A DNA stretch of 64,000 nucleotides, from contig CM064713.1 in NCBI GenBank assembly GCA_032717465.1, positions 258,501 to 322,500 of the forward strand, in the 5' to 3' direction. Shown piece by piece: positions 11,401 to 25,500 of this stretch. How positions within the stretch are numbered: the first letter of the stretch is position 1; the number at the start of each line of letters is the position of its first letter. A program made the translations under genes and the position numbers. The stretch is from Coenobita brevimanus. Taxonomy: Eukaryota; Arthropoda; Malacostraca; Decapoda; Coenobitidae. The notes below the pieces were generated by a model, which worked only from the letters and a program-made list of their open reading frames with translations, was not told the origin of the DNA and ran no database searches.

Positions 11401-14400
11401 AAAAGAAGTGTGTGGTAACCATAGGGGCATTTGTCTTCTTAGTATAATAGGAAAAGTGTATGGTAGGATACTTATAGACAGAGTAAGAGAAAGAACAGAG
11501 AAATTAGTTGGAGAAGAACAGGGAGGCTTTAGGAAGGGAAGAGGTTGTGTAGATCAGATATTCATTCTTAGATCTTTAGTGGAAAAGTTTCTAGAGAAGG
11601 GAAAGAAGTTGTATGCGGCTTTCATGGATTTGGAGAAAGCATATGACAGGGTGGATAGACAAGGATTGTGGAAAGTGTTAAGAATATATGGAGTAGATGG
11701 GAAGTTGTTGAATGCTGTGAAAGAGTATGTACGATGGTGCGAAGGCTGCAGTGCGTGTGGATGGTGAACTAAGTGAATTTTTCTCTTTGAAAGTTGGTTT
11801 GAAACAGGGATGTGTCATGTCTCCATGGTTGTTCAATCTGTACATGGATGGGGTAATAAAAGAGGTACAAGGTAGGGTAGTGGATGTTGGAGTGGCCCTG
11901 GTGAGAGAGGATAGTGTTTGGAAACTCCCTGTACTGTTGTTTGCAGATGATACTGTGTTGTTGAGTGAAGACGAAGGGGAGCTGCAAGGCTTGGTGGATG
12001 AGTTTGAGAGAGTGTGTAAGAAACGGATCCTAAAGGTGAATGTAGGGAAGAGTAAAGTGATGGTCTTTGAGAGAGGTGAAGTCAGTGAATGTACAGCGAG
12101 GTTGGATGGTGAGGAATTGGAAAATGTGAGTACGTTTAAGTATTTGGGTAGTGTGATGAGTAAGGATGGAGGTTTGGAGGGTGAAGTGCTTGAAAGGGTA
12201 CAGCAGGGAAGAAAGGTTGCTGGTTCCTTGAAAGCAGTGATAGGAAACAGGGAAGTGAGCATGGAAGTAAAAAAGTTACTACATGACAGTATTGTGATAC
12301 CAACTCTAACGTACGGAAGTGAAGCTTGGACATTGTTGGAAGGACACAAGTCAAGAGTGAGAGCAGTGGAAATGAGTTATTTAAGAGGAGCCTGTGGAGT
12401 CACGTGGAGAGACAGGCTGACGAATGAGGATATAAAGGAACGCTGTGGTGTGGATGTGGATGTGATAGGAAGCGTTGTGAGGAACACACTGAGGTGGTTT
12501 GGCCATGTGGAGAGGATGGAGGGTGAAAGACTGACAAAGAGAGTGTATGTGAGTGAGGTGGAGGGTGGAAGAGGGAGGGGGAGACCGAGGATGAGATGGA
12601 GGGATGGGGTGGAGAGGTATATGAGAGAGGGGGGTGTGAGTTGGGAGCAGGGCAGTGAAATGGCGGGGGACAGGGCGACTTGGAGGCGATTTGTTTGTGG
12701 CCACCCCAAACGGGATTGAGGCGTCAGGCAATAGATAGATAGATAGAGTATGGAATATAATGTATTACTCTGTAATCAGGGTCTGGGTGAGTAAAATAGT
12801 ATATATTTTCCACAGTGGGGAGGTTGAAGGTTGTGGAGAAAGTAAGCGTGTCGGATGTGGAGGCGAGGCAGCGTGTGGTGGTGAGGGCGGGTGGAAGGTG
12901 GTGGCCAGAGGAGTGTGAGGCGAGGTGGAGGCTGGCAGTCATCGTACCATACAGGGACCGCCAGCACCAGGTATGTATCAGCCAAAAACCATCAGGGCTG
13001 GTTACGGAGGCGAGGGGTGGAAAGACAGTAGAAGGTAAACTTGAGAAAATGTACGTTAGATGCTGGTCTCATACTTTTTAAGGATTTGAATTTCATTACG
13101 GCAGAATTTACTGATCTACCAGAAGACCCGTCGACATGTCGTAAAAATACCCCCGCTAATACCAATACACCAGTCCTGTATGAGACAGCCCTAACATGTA
13201 TTCAATATGGACGGTGGGTGTTAGCGCAGAAGTGGTGACATGTAGAGGTGTACGGTATGTAGGAGGACTACTGGGCCTTGGGAGCAGGCTGAGAAGCCTA
13301 TGCCCTGAGTCAAGCACATAAAAAAAAAAAAAATGGTTTCATTAATTACATAACTGAAAAAGCCAAGGAGATTGATGAGACATGATCGATTATTCTGAAT
13401 ACGTGCTGTTAATCAATGCTGAGATTATTTTGCTCTAAATGACTAATTATTTTATTTCTAATTATGGTTTCAAACAACTTTCATACCACGAACAACTTGC
13501 AAAGAGATGGTACCTCTCTTTATTCCTAAGCGTGCTTCACTCCCCAGCCTATACAATTTCGTCTTCTCTGGAGCTCTGTAGGTCCTACTGGCTCTGGTGA
13601 CAGGCTGTGAATGTCACAGTTGAGGACCCTCACTTGTTTCCCGGTGTGGACCAAATTTTCACTGAGCGAATCGGTGATATCCCTGGCACCATCTCCAAGG
13701 TCGGTGGCAAAGAACAAGAGGGAGCATTTCAGGCTGGGACCTCTCGAAATCTCAGCCTGATGGGTGCATGCTGCATATCACCCTCTCTGCTTCGTTGTTC
13801 CTGTAAAACACTACATCACTGACTCAGAGGGAGTGACTTCTCAGAATGCCTTATTCTGAAGAGAGTCGGGCGTCTCCCTCTCGGTGCTGGCCCTTTCAAC
13901 CATTGTATGGAAGACAATTGCAGAAGCAGGCCTGGACAAGGCTCCAAAAGCACAGAGCCTGCAGGGAGCAGCGAAATCACTGGCATTCTTGTGTACACAC
14001 TCGCTGTCACTACTGCAGTAAGGAGGCCAGTGAAGCTCAGATGCCTCCTTTATCACGAGGTACTGTACCTCAACCACCACCTAGCAGACCCCCCTTGCAT
14101 AGCGTTGGCCGTGTTATCTGGGCAGAGACTGGGAGGTGGCCAAAACATCATTCATCTGGTAAGGAGATCTACCCGCTCTTCTCTCACTCCTCTCTCCCAT
14201 ACCACCACCCCAGTGGTGTGGCGGGCACCGGGACGGCAGGTAAACAGTGAAGGGAATGTGAGAATGAGATACGCGGGAGCAGCACATCCCTCACCAACTC
14301 AAGCAGCGAGTGATGTAAGTGACCAGCTAGAAAACGGAACAACGAAGTACCTATAGAGTGTCCTGTGCTTCTTTTTACTGTCTGTTTTTACGATGGTGTG

Positions 14401-15556
14401 TTTAGGGGAAAGAGCACTGAACGCATTCTACACACCCTCATAACGTGGAACAGAAAAGTCTTCAATGAAAGCCAGTGAATGTATGATGAAACTAGTGATA
14501 GTACCCCGTGCGTGGTTTTCATGTACCCTTGTGTATGTTTCTCCATTGTTTCATTTTGTTGTATGATCAATAAAAAAAATAATAAAGAAAGAGAGAAATC
14601 TGTTTTTCCCTCTCACCCTTCCCTCTAGCTCTTTGTTTTGCGCCTTTGGAACGGTAAATTCCCCCACTTTGCCATAATACCATCTTTGCACTCACTATGG
14701 CGAAAAGCCTATCTATGTCAAGGAGAAGGATTGGCATTCAATTTTTACCTACCCCGCATCGCTTCCTCCCCACTGAGTGTTACAGGAATGATCCCCGGTG
14801 ACCTGCACACGCGGGACCTCAGGGGTGGGGGTTAAGGAAGGGGAAGGGTGGGAGAGAGTCTATGCATTCGACCCACCCAGCAGTTTGACATTTTTCTGTT
14901 AGTGGTATTTAATTTCCGCGAATTGGCTGTGCCTGCTCTATTGTACGCAGTAGCAGTATTGAAAGAACAACCACCACAGCTTTGGAACGCTAAACCCTCG
15001 CTCTTGACATAAACAAGCTTTTCGTCGTACCTGCTACAAAACCAGTATTGTATGCCTTAACCTTCTCAGTCCAGTGACGTATTTTTCATGTTGTTCAAGC
15101 TATGATATATTTTATTCGGATTGGGAAGGACCTCTGTTGGTGAAATTAGTTAATGAGTTTTGTCTCTAATCCATTCAGTTCGGAAAATCTCTCCTAAGCT
15201 GAAGAAAATTGTCCCACAGAAGCAAGAACAAACTATAAAAATACGTCAGCAGAGTGAAGAGGTTAATGATCCTTGTGCAGTGGATAGACATTAATTGAAA
15301 CATTGTTCTTACTCCCTCACAGATTGGCCCCTTCTTGAACCACATGCACCCATTCCTCCAGCGGCAGCAGCTAAACTACTCCATATACTTCGTGGAGCAG
15401 GCGGGTGAGGCTTGAGCTTAGAGGAAAGGAGAGAGTAAATAGGAGTACATAGTCGTATATGGGGTGTACAGATAACAGGAGGCTTATTGTTCCATAGCGA
15501 GGTTATATGTTAGGGAAACAACAGATTCTACTGAACATCTAACCATCGTGTGTCAG

Positions 15557-15615
<59 letters not shown>

Positions 15616-16509
15616 TCTATGCCTCACACCGCGTAAAACAGTGACAGTGCATAAGATGAAGCTGGGAATACACCAGACACATTTACCTCTCCGTATATCT
15701 GCCTCTGTTCCTGTTGTACGTCTGATCTAAGAGTTCAACCAGGATGTCCGCAGTAAAAACACCTCGAAGTGGGTTCATCACATGGAATTTACCTATGTTC
15801 ATGCGAAGGACACACATAAGCAGCATATAAATCAGTTTAAAAGTATAATCTGTGGTAGATTATTATTGAAGCCTCTGTGGTACAGTGGTAAAGTGTGCGT
15901 TTTCGTACGCTGAAGAACGAGGGTTCGCACCCCGCCAGGGTAATAAACTTTGGGAGCGTTCTTCTGGCCACGTACTGCATTGGCAGACACAAGGGGTGCT
16001 GTGGTTGAACCAGAGTCGCATACTATAAAGTATGCTTGCACCCAGTCGGCTTGCGCGGGCCGATTACACTTGGTACACAGACTACACACATCCAAAGCCA
16101 CTCCAACACAACAATTACAATTACAATCACTTCTCACCCTACATACAATCTCTACCAGACAGCCTAAGCCACTTGGCAGAGATACATTGGCTGTATCGTC
16201 CCTACTTCGGTCAGGATAGGCCGGTCCTGCAGTGGACTCTCAAACGGCTGATGAGATGAGATTTTCATTACTGTTTTCTTAAGCTTTTTTGTTATCTGTC
16301 CAACTCTAGGCATAAACGTGAAAGCATGCTCTCTAAGGCCCAGTAGTCCTCTTACTTGCTGTACACTTTCGCATGTCGCCACTTCGACGTTAATATCAAC
16401 ATCCATAACGGAAATGTGCTACAGCTGTCTAACTCATTGTCAGGAGCGTTTTTATGTCGATGTCTGTGGGTCATTTAGAAGATCAGTTAGGCTGCGATAG
16501 TACTACTGT

Positions 16510-16579
<70 letters not shown>

Positions 16580-19500
16580 ACACACACACACATACATTTG
16601 TATAATCTATGTATTCACTAATATCTTTACGTGATCCGCCACAGTAACGCCCGACGAAACATCTATCAGTACTATAACGTGTGTACAGTTGCGGACATAA
16701 CAAACAGAAACACCCCGTCCACCAGCGAGGTGGTGTAATGCTCTCCGCATCTGGTAACGCTGATAGGTATGGAACATCACCAGGTTTCCTTCGGTCGCTA
16801 GGACGAACCAAACGCGGTGATCATTGCTGCTGTGTGCAGTTATTGTTCTTGAACCAATATATAAGGAATGTTCTGCCATAAAATATACTGATAATAGCGT
16901 GTCATGATTATGGTATATCTTTAATACTGTCACACATTACACCCTCTACATAATGGCAGTCATTATGAATGACATGGATTTCATGAGTGGTTTAGTTTCG
17001 AGTCATGAATATGCAACAGTTAACAGTTCATCATATAAGCCATAGTTATCAGCTTCCCCACAACTGTCAATGAACAGTAAATTATTGTGATGCCCATCCC
17101 CCCCAACCGTGAACCTGACATTTGTAGACCTCTGAAATCTAAGCAAGTTCACTACATACAGAGGTGGCACCAAAGGAGGCGACAGGGTTGGGGTGGGGGA
17201 CCTGGGAGACAGGAGGAGGGAGGTGGGTGAGGAAGGGGACAGTAGTGGTCGAACTGGAGGCTAGAGGAGAGGGATGATGGGGTAGAGGATGGTGGACTTT
17301 GGTAGACGACAGGAGCTACACTGGGAGGGGTAGATTACAAGGTGATGACTGGGCCAAACCACTATTTCATGGAGAATATGGATTTTTAAAGTCAGACCAT
17401 GAAACGTTATGTTGACGTTGCCACGTGTTGTAATTGACTGACAGTTTGTAACAATTCACGACACGCTTACCACTGGGTGGCTCAGCAGCCTTGTATTATG
17501 AGTGTATGACACGTCCCCAAAGTTCGTCATGTTACAGCTCTTGTCATATATGACTGGGAATTACTCTTGTAGCCTATTACGTAGTATCATCATGGATGAC
17601 GACTGATATCGCAAACAGAGTAGGGATAGGTCTATGTAGATTTTTCCTTTACCACCAATAAATATTAACAGTCTGACAGTAATGATGGTCCCTATTGTTC
17701 TCATTATCTGTATTGCACCGGTGTAAAAAAAAGGTGGATTGACAACCCAAGTTTATGTTACCGTTTTCTGTTTGCCGTGTTTGGCTACTGACTTTACACA
17801 TTGTCAGTGATTATTGGTTACATTTAGGTTCATAATGAGCAACTGTCGTGTGCCCCAAGTATTCCTTCACAAATCTTCGAGCCAATTATGGTGGCACAAG
17901 GTTGAAATGTCTGCAGTTATCCAATTTGAGCACGTGCATATTACACCAAATATGCCATTAGTTACTAAAATCGCATATATTAAATGCAAACACACAATAC
18001 ATGTAAGTGTTTTTTGTTATGATAAACAAACGAGTAGCGTTCACACTTAATGCAATTGGGAGGATAAAGATAAATACGAGGACTATTTTCCTGTTCACGG
18101 AGAGCAACTACTGAGCCACACATCTCAACAGTGTCTGAACATGGAGCTGTTGCCCTGGCTGAGTAATGGTGTAAATTGAATTCCATTAGAGAAGACAGGT
18201 GAATCACTGTTGGTGACGTATGAACATGTGATCCGCTGTTCATGGTGCAGCAGTCATCACGGCCATCTCCCCTCCCCGTCGGTATCCATGTCTGAGTGCA
18301 CGCAGATGTCAGGAAAAGGGAGGGGCGCACAGTGAACTAGATAATGAGGTTGTGAATTAGACTGCCGAACAGTTACGTGTCCTTCATTCCACGATTTGCT
18401 TTATCAGTACAGGGTTAACAGTAATCCGACATAAAGATCATGCAATACAGCTGCTAAGGCATCTCTGTACCCACCTATTAGTTCACCCCATAATCGCCAC
18501 TTATGTTCTGAACCCCAATAAGTTCCCCCCTTATAAATCACGTTTTCATTTACATCAGTGCCATACAGATATCAACGAGAACAGTAGGCACGAATCACTA
18601 CTGTCAATTATTACCAGTGTTTATTGTACCAAGCGAAAATACCTCCCTCCCCCTCCTCTGCATTCAATATCACAGTCGTCATTCATGATGTTACCGTGTA
18701 AACGCAACAAGAATAGTTCCCAAACACTATGACAGTAGGTGTGACATCAGACAAACATTCTAGGGGCTTTTCATATATCACCACGTGAGGACATAGTCGT
18801 CCTCATACACTTATTGTGCAGAGATGGTGTAATGTGCTACCCCGTGAGGAGTAGGTCGTCCTATAGACGATAACAAAACATGCTGGTAGACTGCTTAACG
18901 TGCCAAAGTCTGAATAACGTTTAACGGCCCGACTATCAAATTCCATAATCAAGGTTAAATTACAACTGATTTGGCACCATGTCAGCAGCATATCATTTAT
19001 TCATCCCATCCTTTCTTCCTGCCACAGTCCACTCTCCCCTTAGTTATCACTCGTCTCCTGCCTCCTTCCATCAGCCAGACCACTACTGCTCCCTCCTCCT
19101 GTCTCCCAGGCGCCCCACCCTGCCTCCTCCTGTGGCTCCACCTCTTATATGATGGCATCGATTAAAGGGGTCTACCACTTTCAGGTTCATGGTCAGGCAG
19201 AAGGGTGGTCCTGGTAATTGTGTGATTATTATGACAGGTGCGGGAATGCAGGTAATGTTATAATGGCTTATATGCTGCCGTCGGTAAATATTGTATGGGT
19301 CGTGATGCTTGTCGAAAGTCACACTTAAGGAACGTATGTGTTTCATGTGGTTAAAATACGAGTATGTATGGTGTGAAATTATTTTATTACCATATTCACA
19401 AAACGCTGTTATCAGTATACTGTCAGGCGGGACGTTGTTTATGTACCACCAATCATTGCGCACAGCGGCAAGGATCACTGCTTTCGGTTCGTCCTAGCGA

Positions 19501-22500
19501 CCGAACGAAGCCTGATGAAGTTCCATACCTATCAGTGTTACCAGATGCAGAGAGCTTTGCATTACCTCGCTGGTGGGCGGGGTGTTTCGGTTGGATATGT
19601 CTGCAGCTGTACATGATTATACCTAACATTCCCATGTCATATTTTTCTGGTTACCTTCGGGCGATTCTAATTACCTTTGGAGAAGCCTTGTGTAAATGAA
19701 CGCTACATCTTATCTCGCCAGTTCGAAAAGGCTCTCCAAAGGTAAATGAAATTATGTGGACTGACAACAAAATATGTAATGCCATTGTAATGTAAAGGGT
19801 AAATGTGCGTATATTTACTCTGGCACGCAGCAGCAATAAGTATTCGTATATAACCTTCACCCTGTCACTCTTATGACACAATTTTCATTATATTCAGACC
19901 ATCAACAGACGATTTATTCAGTGTATGGGATATCTCTTATAGTGAAGGAGTGAACTAGGGATATCTCTAACCTTTCTAGTTCGAAAGATCATTCCTACGT
20001 AGAAAAAGATAGTTACCAAGAAAAAAAAAAAAAAAGTCAGAGGGATGAAGAGGCTAAACAGCCATCTCCATTAAAGTTTGGAGTTTGAAACAGAATACAG
20101 TTAAAAAAAAAAAAATCCCTTATTATCTCATACGCAACTGTAAATTCATGCATTTATTTGGCTACCTGTACTAATTACCAGATATGGGCAAGCGGAACTT
20201 TTAAAGTATCGGCGGTAGCGTTAGGGGTACTGGTCGAAAACAGTACCAGCAGCAGAGATAGCGTTACAACTTTTGAAAATTGTTGAGACAGGCTTGTTGT
20301 TAGGGAACCGCAACTTATACAGGAAAAGCAATACCAGTGTTGCAACGAACAGCATATTTATTATGTCCAGACGTTTCGACATATTCATCAATGTCATCTT
20401 CAGTGGATCTAAAAAGATTAAAAAAAAGACCTGTAAGGTATTTAAAATCCTAAAAGAACTATATGAGCATGAGCTCATCGTACCTACATAAAAGAGAAAA
20501 CGTAGTGTTAAATTATAGGGGGGACTTAACTGCACAATATATTCCCTCTGAACTTTTGAAAAGTTACGGCAGTAGCGATATCGGTACATCCTAGCGGTAC
20601 TTTTTATTAACTATTTGAGTCTTCCCTTCAAAGACTCACACAAAAATCTTAGTACAAGAATAGTTGCAGCTTAAAGGTTTAAACAAAAACCTTAGAAACG
20701 TATTACATCTTGTATTATAAAACTCTTCAGTCACCAGTGCACCACCTTCCACATGCTCCTGTTTACAGCCTTTGTACTTCTGTGTTGTTATTTATTTCAG
20801 TCAGAAATACCAGCATTTCAAAGTGATCATCGCTCAGTCCTGCTCGCTTTGGTTTAAGGTCGTCTTTTCCGATCGCGAACAATCGTTCTGCTGCAGCACT
20901 GGAGCAGAGTTGCATTGAATTCCACGCTGGTTGTAACGTCATTATCCTACACGTTCTCATTTAGTAACCAGGATGACAGAGGATGTGTTGTTGATACTAC
21001 TACCATAAGATTTGTATACTGTGAATACTGGAAGAGAGGGTAGGCCTATAAATAATGATGTCAGATCTGATATAATTTAAGTGTAAGGATAAGTGATTAA
21101 GATAGTTAATAATTCGACAAATGTTGATTATTAACCAATCAAGAGACAAGAAAGTTTATCCACATCCAAGTTTTCTAACAGATGAACAGTACACGATTCA
21201 CAACATTCTTTACTACTGCAAAGCAAGTGTGGAATGTTAATGTTTGGCAAGTATCTTGTAAACAATCGTTATTTTTTCAGTAAAAAGTAATGATATCGCC
21301 AGATGGGTGCTGGTAGACTGTCCCACGACGTATTCTTCCTAGTTTTAAATGACAGTATTATCGACAGATACTACTTATTCATTTGTTTAACTGTGAATGG
21401 CCTGAATAACAATACATGTTAATGCCTCCCAATCATAATAAAATCCCTCTTATTCCTAAAAAATAACGAACGAGTAGTGTGGAAAAATATTCCACACAAG
21501 TGTAGAATGACGTCCGCCTGCCTGCTGGACTGAGCTGAGAATTTCCAGGGTTTGAATGGTGAATGAATGGCTGTAAAGTAGATTTAACTTTGCACTCTGT
21601 TGTTAGGTTCCTGTAATTTTCTGTCTTCCTATTTAGCTGAATTTACCAACCTCACGACATGGGATACTGGGACATTCACGATGATGATTATGATTCCCAA
21701 AGATATGCAAAAGTAACATAGCTAAGGATAAAGCCAAATATGCTACGCACTCTCAGCTTACCCCTTCCATTCCCCCAGGCTCAGACCTCTTCAACCGGGC
21801 GCGTCTGTTGAACGTAGGGTTTCTGGAGGCGGTGAAGGAGGGGCCGTGGGACTGCTACGCCTTCCATGACGTGGACATGTTGCCTGAGAACGACCACCAC
21901 CTCTACCACTGCTCACCACAACCCAGACACCTCGCTGTGGCTACGTCCATCAACAATTACAAGTCAGTGGCCAAAAATAACGAAACAAAAATTTAAAAAG
22001 ATATCGCATTCCGGGACAAAACAATTACGATGAAGAATGTAACAATACTGCGTAGTGGGAATGTAGGAAGTGGCCAAAGAATGTTCAAACGTCAGATAAC
22101 ACTAGATCTTAGAAGAGAAACGAACAGCCTTAACACAGGCAGATTGCCAAACCTTTAAATGTAAGAAAAGCTGCAACGAAGTTTATCAGCTAAGAAACAA
22201 GATTTGCAGCCAATTTATGAAGTGGATGACAGGGTTGAACACGTGACGAGAAAGACTGAGATATTAGGCAGAGCTAGAAGTAGGATATGGCAAATTCCAA
22301 AATACAAGAAGTAAGCTTAAGATTGTACAAGGGAACTTATGAAAAAAAAAAAATAGCATGGTCGCTAGGATACAAACCACATAGAACGGCCAGAGTTAAA
22401 GAATAGATCAGCGACAGCAAAAATGGAACAACTTTAGAGATTAACATGAACAAACTTAATCTGCAAAGAAACAGGGAATCTTGAAGAAGAGGAGACCTGG

Positions 22501-25500
22501 TAAAAGCAAATAACATACGTTTTCTCTGCGAGGCTAGCGGAGAAGCAAGAAACAGTTGATAAGACGTGATCAAAAGAAGGCGAGAAATGGATGCAAAACT
22601 ATATAGTAACATATAGAAATGGCGAACAAATTCTCCAGTGTTACATAAATAGTTTCATATGAAACTATATAATATCAAACTCACGTGTATGGTCAGCCAA
22701 TAATTTATCGAAGTTTCCAATACATCTCTCAATTTCAAACACAGGACGAGGAGCTTAAATAGTGTACTGTAGGGTGTCATTCGTTAAAGAAGAATAGCTT
22801 GACATAGGCCTGACTTTTCGTCACACAATCAGCAGACACCCCCAGGCACATGAAACATCGCTGGGGTTTAGCTGCAGCCGATGAAATGGTCTCGATGCTT
22901 CTCTTGTTGACTGCACTACCTTTCCAGTTCCAGAGGGAGAGGGAGGGCTGGTGGTACATTGGTTAGCACATTCAATCCGCAACTGGAAGAACCCGAACTC
23001 GATTCTCGGGACGGTCAGACTTTTGGACTAACATGTTTCCCGATGTTGCTGTTCACCCACCCATACAACTGGGAACGTGGATGTAATTTAGACTGTTGCC
23101 GGCCGTATTCTAGAGGAAGCCTGGAACAACGAAATTTAAATTTTGTCTGTTTTAATGACCCTTCCACAGTCGATATTTATTATTATAAGGCTCCTCCTCC
23201 TCGTCCTCCTCCTCCTTTTCTTCTTCTTTCTATTTATTGCCAAAAGCCATATTTCGGTAAGGATTTACAATTTTCAATTTTTTACCTCCAGTCTTCTGTT
23301 ATCCACCCTACAGGGACTCCGCCAAGCTTCCCTACAACACGTACTTCGGCGGGGCGTGTCTGATGGCGGAGGCGCACCTGAGGCGGGTGAACGGCTGGAG
23401 CAACATCTACTGGGGCTGGGGCGGCGAGGACGATGACATGTGGCGGCGGATCAAGTTCACGGACATGCGTGTGTGGAGGTACCCGCCCCGCGTTGCCCGA
23501 TACACCATGATTAGGCACCGACCACAGCCCGTCAATGAACTCAGGTAGCGTGATTACCTAGCTATATCCTTTTCACCTTAATTTGAGCCAAACTTTCGTC
23601 TTTTGTCAGTTTATTTCATGTAGCTTAGTGGCAGAAAAAGATAATCCTAAGACATTACATTATTTCCATTGCACTTCATGATTAACAACATAAACTAACG
23701 TTAATCTAGTGTTACAACTCAGCATTCAAGGCGAAAAGATGGTAATTTAGACCAAGTTATACTCATTTAACGTTAACTTTGGATACTGGAGAGGGATACC
23801 TTCACGTGGTGGCACCGATATAGCTAGGCGGCTCCACTGCCTAGATATACAAACGTCCCTCATCTCCATCCCTATCCCCCCAAGGGAGATTGGTGGATTG
23901 CAGGATGTCAACTTCAACCTGAAGTCCACTGAGTTCGCGTTTCACATGAACCTGGTGCAGCAACTACGTCTGCTACTACTACTACTAATACTACTACTAC
24001 TACTGCTAATGTAACTTGGCCTAATACTGCCATATCTCCAACATGACCGAGTTGTAAAAAGAAATTAACACTAAATATGCCGCTCATTACAAAGAAGTAC
24101 TGTATAATTGGAGGGAAAAAAATGTAGATCCGTAGCACTGTCTTTCTCTGTCACTCAGCTATGTAAAATAAGCTGCAAAAGGACGAAAATCTGGGCCAGG
24201 TATAGGTAAAAGGATTACAGTATATTTGAGAGGCAGTGGTATGTGACGTAATGGTGTGTGAGGTAGTGGTATGTGAGGTAGTGGTACTGTATGTTAGGTA
24301 GTGGTTTGTGAGGGAATGGTATGTGAGGGAATGGTATGAGGCAATGGTATGTACGAGTAAGGCTCTGCTGCATGAAGCAGTAGTATTTGGGGCACTGGTT
24401 GTGAGGCACTGGTAATTAAGGCACTAATATGCGAGGAAATGGTACGTAATTACAAGACTTACGGCAATTTAAATGAAACTATAGCCAGGATTATCCACGT
24501 ATGTCAGTGAATACGATTTACGTTCACATAACAATGATAAAAAGTGGGACGGTGGTAGTTTTTTTTGTTTTCGTGACCTTTTAATATATAATTAGATATG
24601 TGCAGTTCTGATAAAATCCCTGAACCATTCCACGGTGACTATATGATACTAATTTTACTCGGCCTAACCCAGACGATCTTTTATTCACAGTGAAGAGATT
24701 ACTGAAGGGAATATGAGGCCGATCCAGTTCGGTGAGTCTCTTAACCTGAATGACATCGTCTGGAGGTGGCAAAAATGTAATCCGTAAGATGTCATCGTAT
24801 TGAATGAAGGAAAATAAACCCAGGAATTAACTCTTTGTTTCTAGCTTGAGTCGTCCTCCCTCAAGAAATACACTAAAATAAATTATGCTGTTCACTCCTT
24901 CTAGCTGCGTTCTCCTTCAGTTGAAATAAATCTTGCTCTTCATTCTATTTTCTCCCTCTTGTAAATGTTGTCACCCTTCGTGGTAATGAGCCATGATAAA
25001 CCCTGCTTTTCGTTCTTGTTACTAGCTCAGTGTTGTCGTCCCTCTGCTCTAATAAATCCAGTTATTATTCTTTCCAGGTCAGCATTGTCCTCCCTCTACT
25101 AAATGGATGCTCTTCATTCTTACATCAAGCTCAGTATTGTCCTCCATCAGGTAGATGAATCAAATAACATCTTCCTTTCTTTCTTTTTATCACTCTTTCT
25201 TTCTTTCTAGGTAAGTATTGTCCTCCAGTTACTGAAATAAATATTGCAAGTCATTCTTATATCTAGCTCAGTGTTGTCCGCCCTCAGACAACTGACTAAA
25301 ATAATCTTTCTTTTTCTTTTCTTTTCGTTCTTTTAAATCTTTGTTTTGCACATTTTATTTATTTGTTTATGTTAATTTATTTTTCTTTTTATCTCTCTTT
25401 CTAGGTAAATGTTTTCCTCCTTCTTCTCAAATACACCTTGCTCTTCATTCTTGTCTGCAGCTCAGTACTGTCCTCTTGCAGGTACCGACTACTGAAGCGC

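Noticed and set aside
15868..15945. Possible functional tRNA gene
   Set aside because: Only A and B boxes are tRNA-like; the element is 390 bp, repeated elsewhere and has no complete cloverleaf, so it is a SINE.
16503..19699. Two similar frames (VRPSDR.KP..VPYLS) suggesting a conserved protein
   Set aside because: They lie in the two arms of the inverted repeat, so similarity is at DNA level; frames are short and end soon after.
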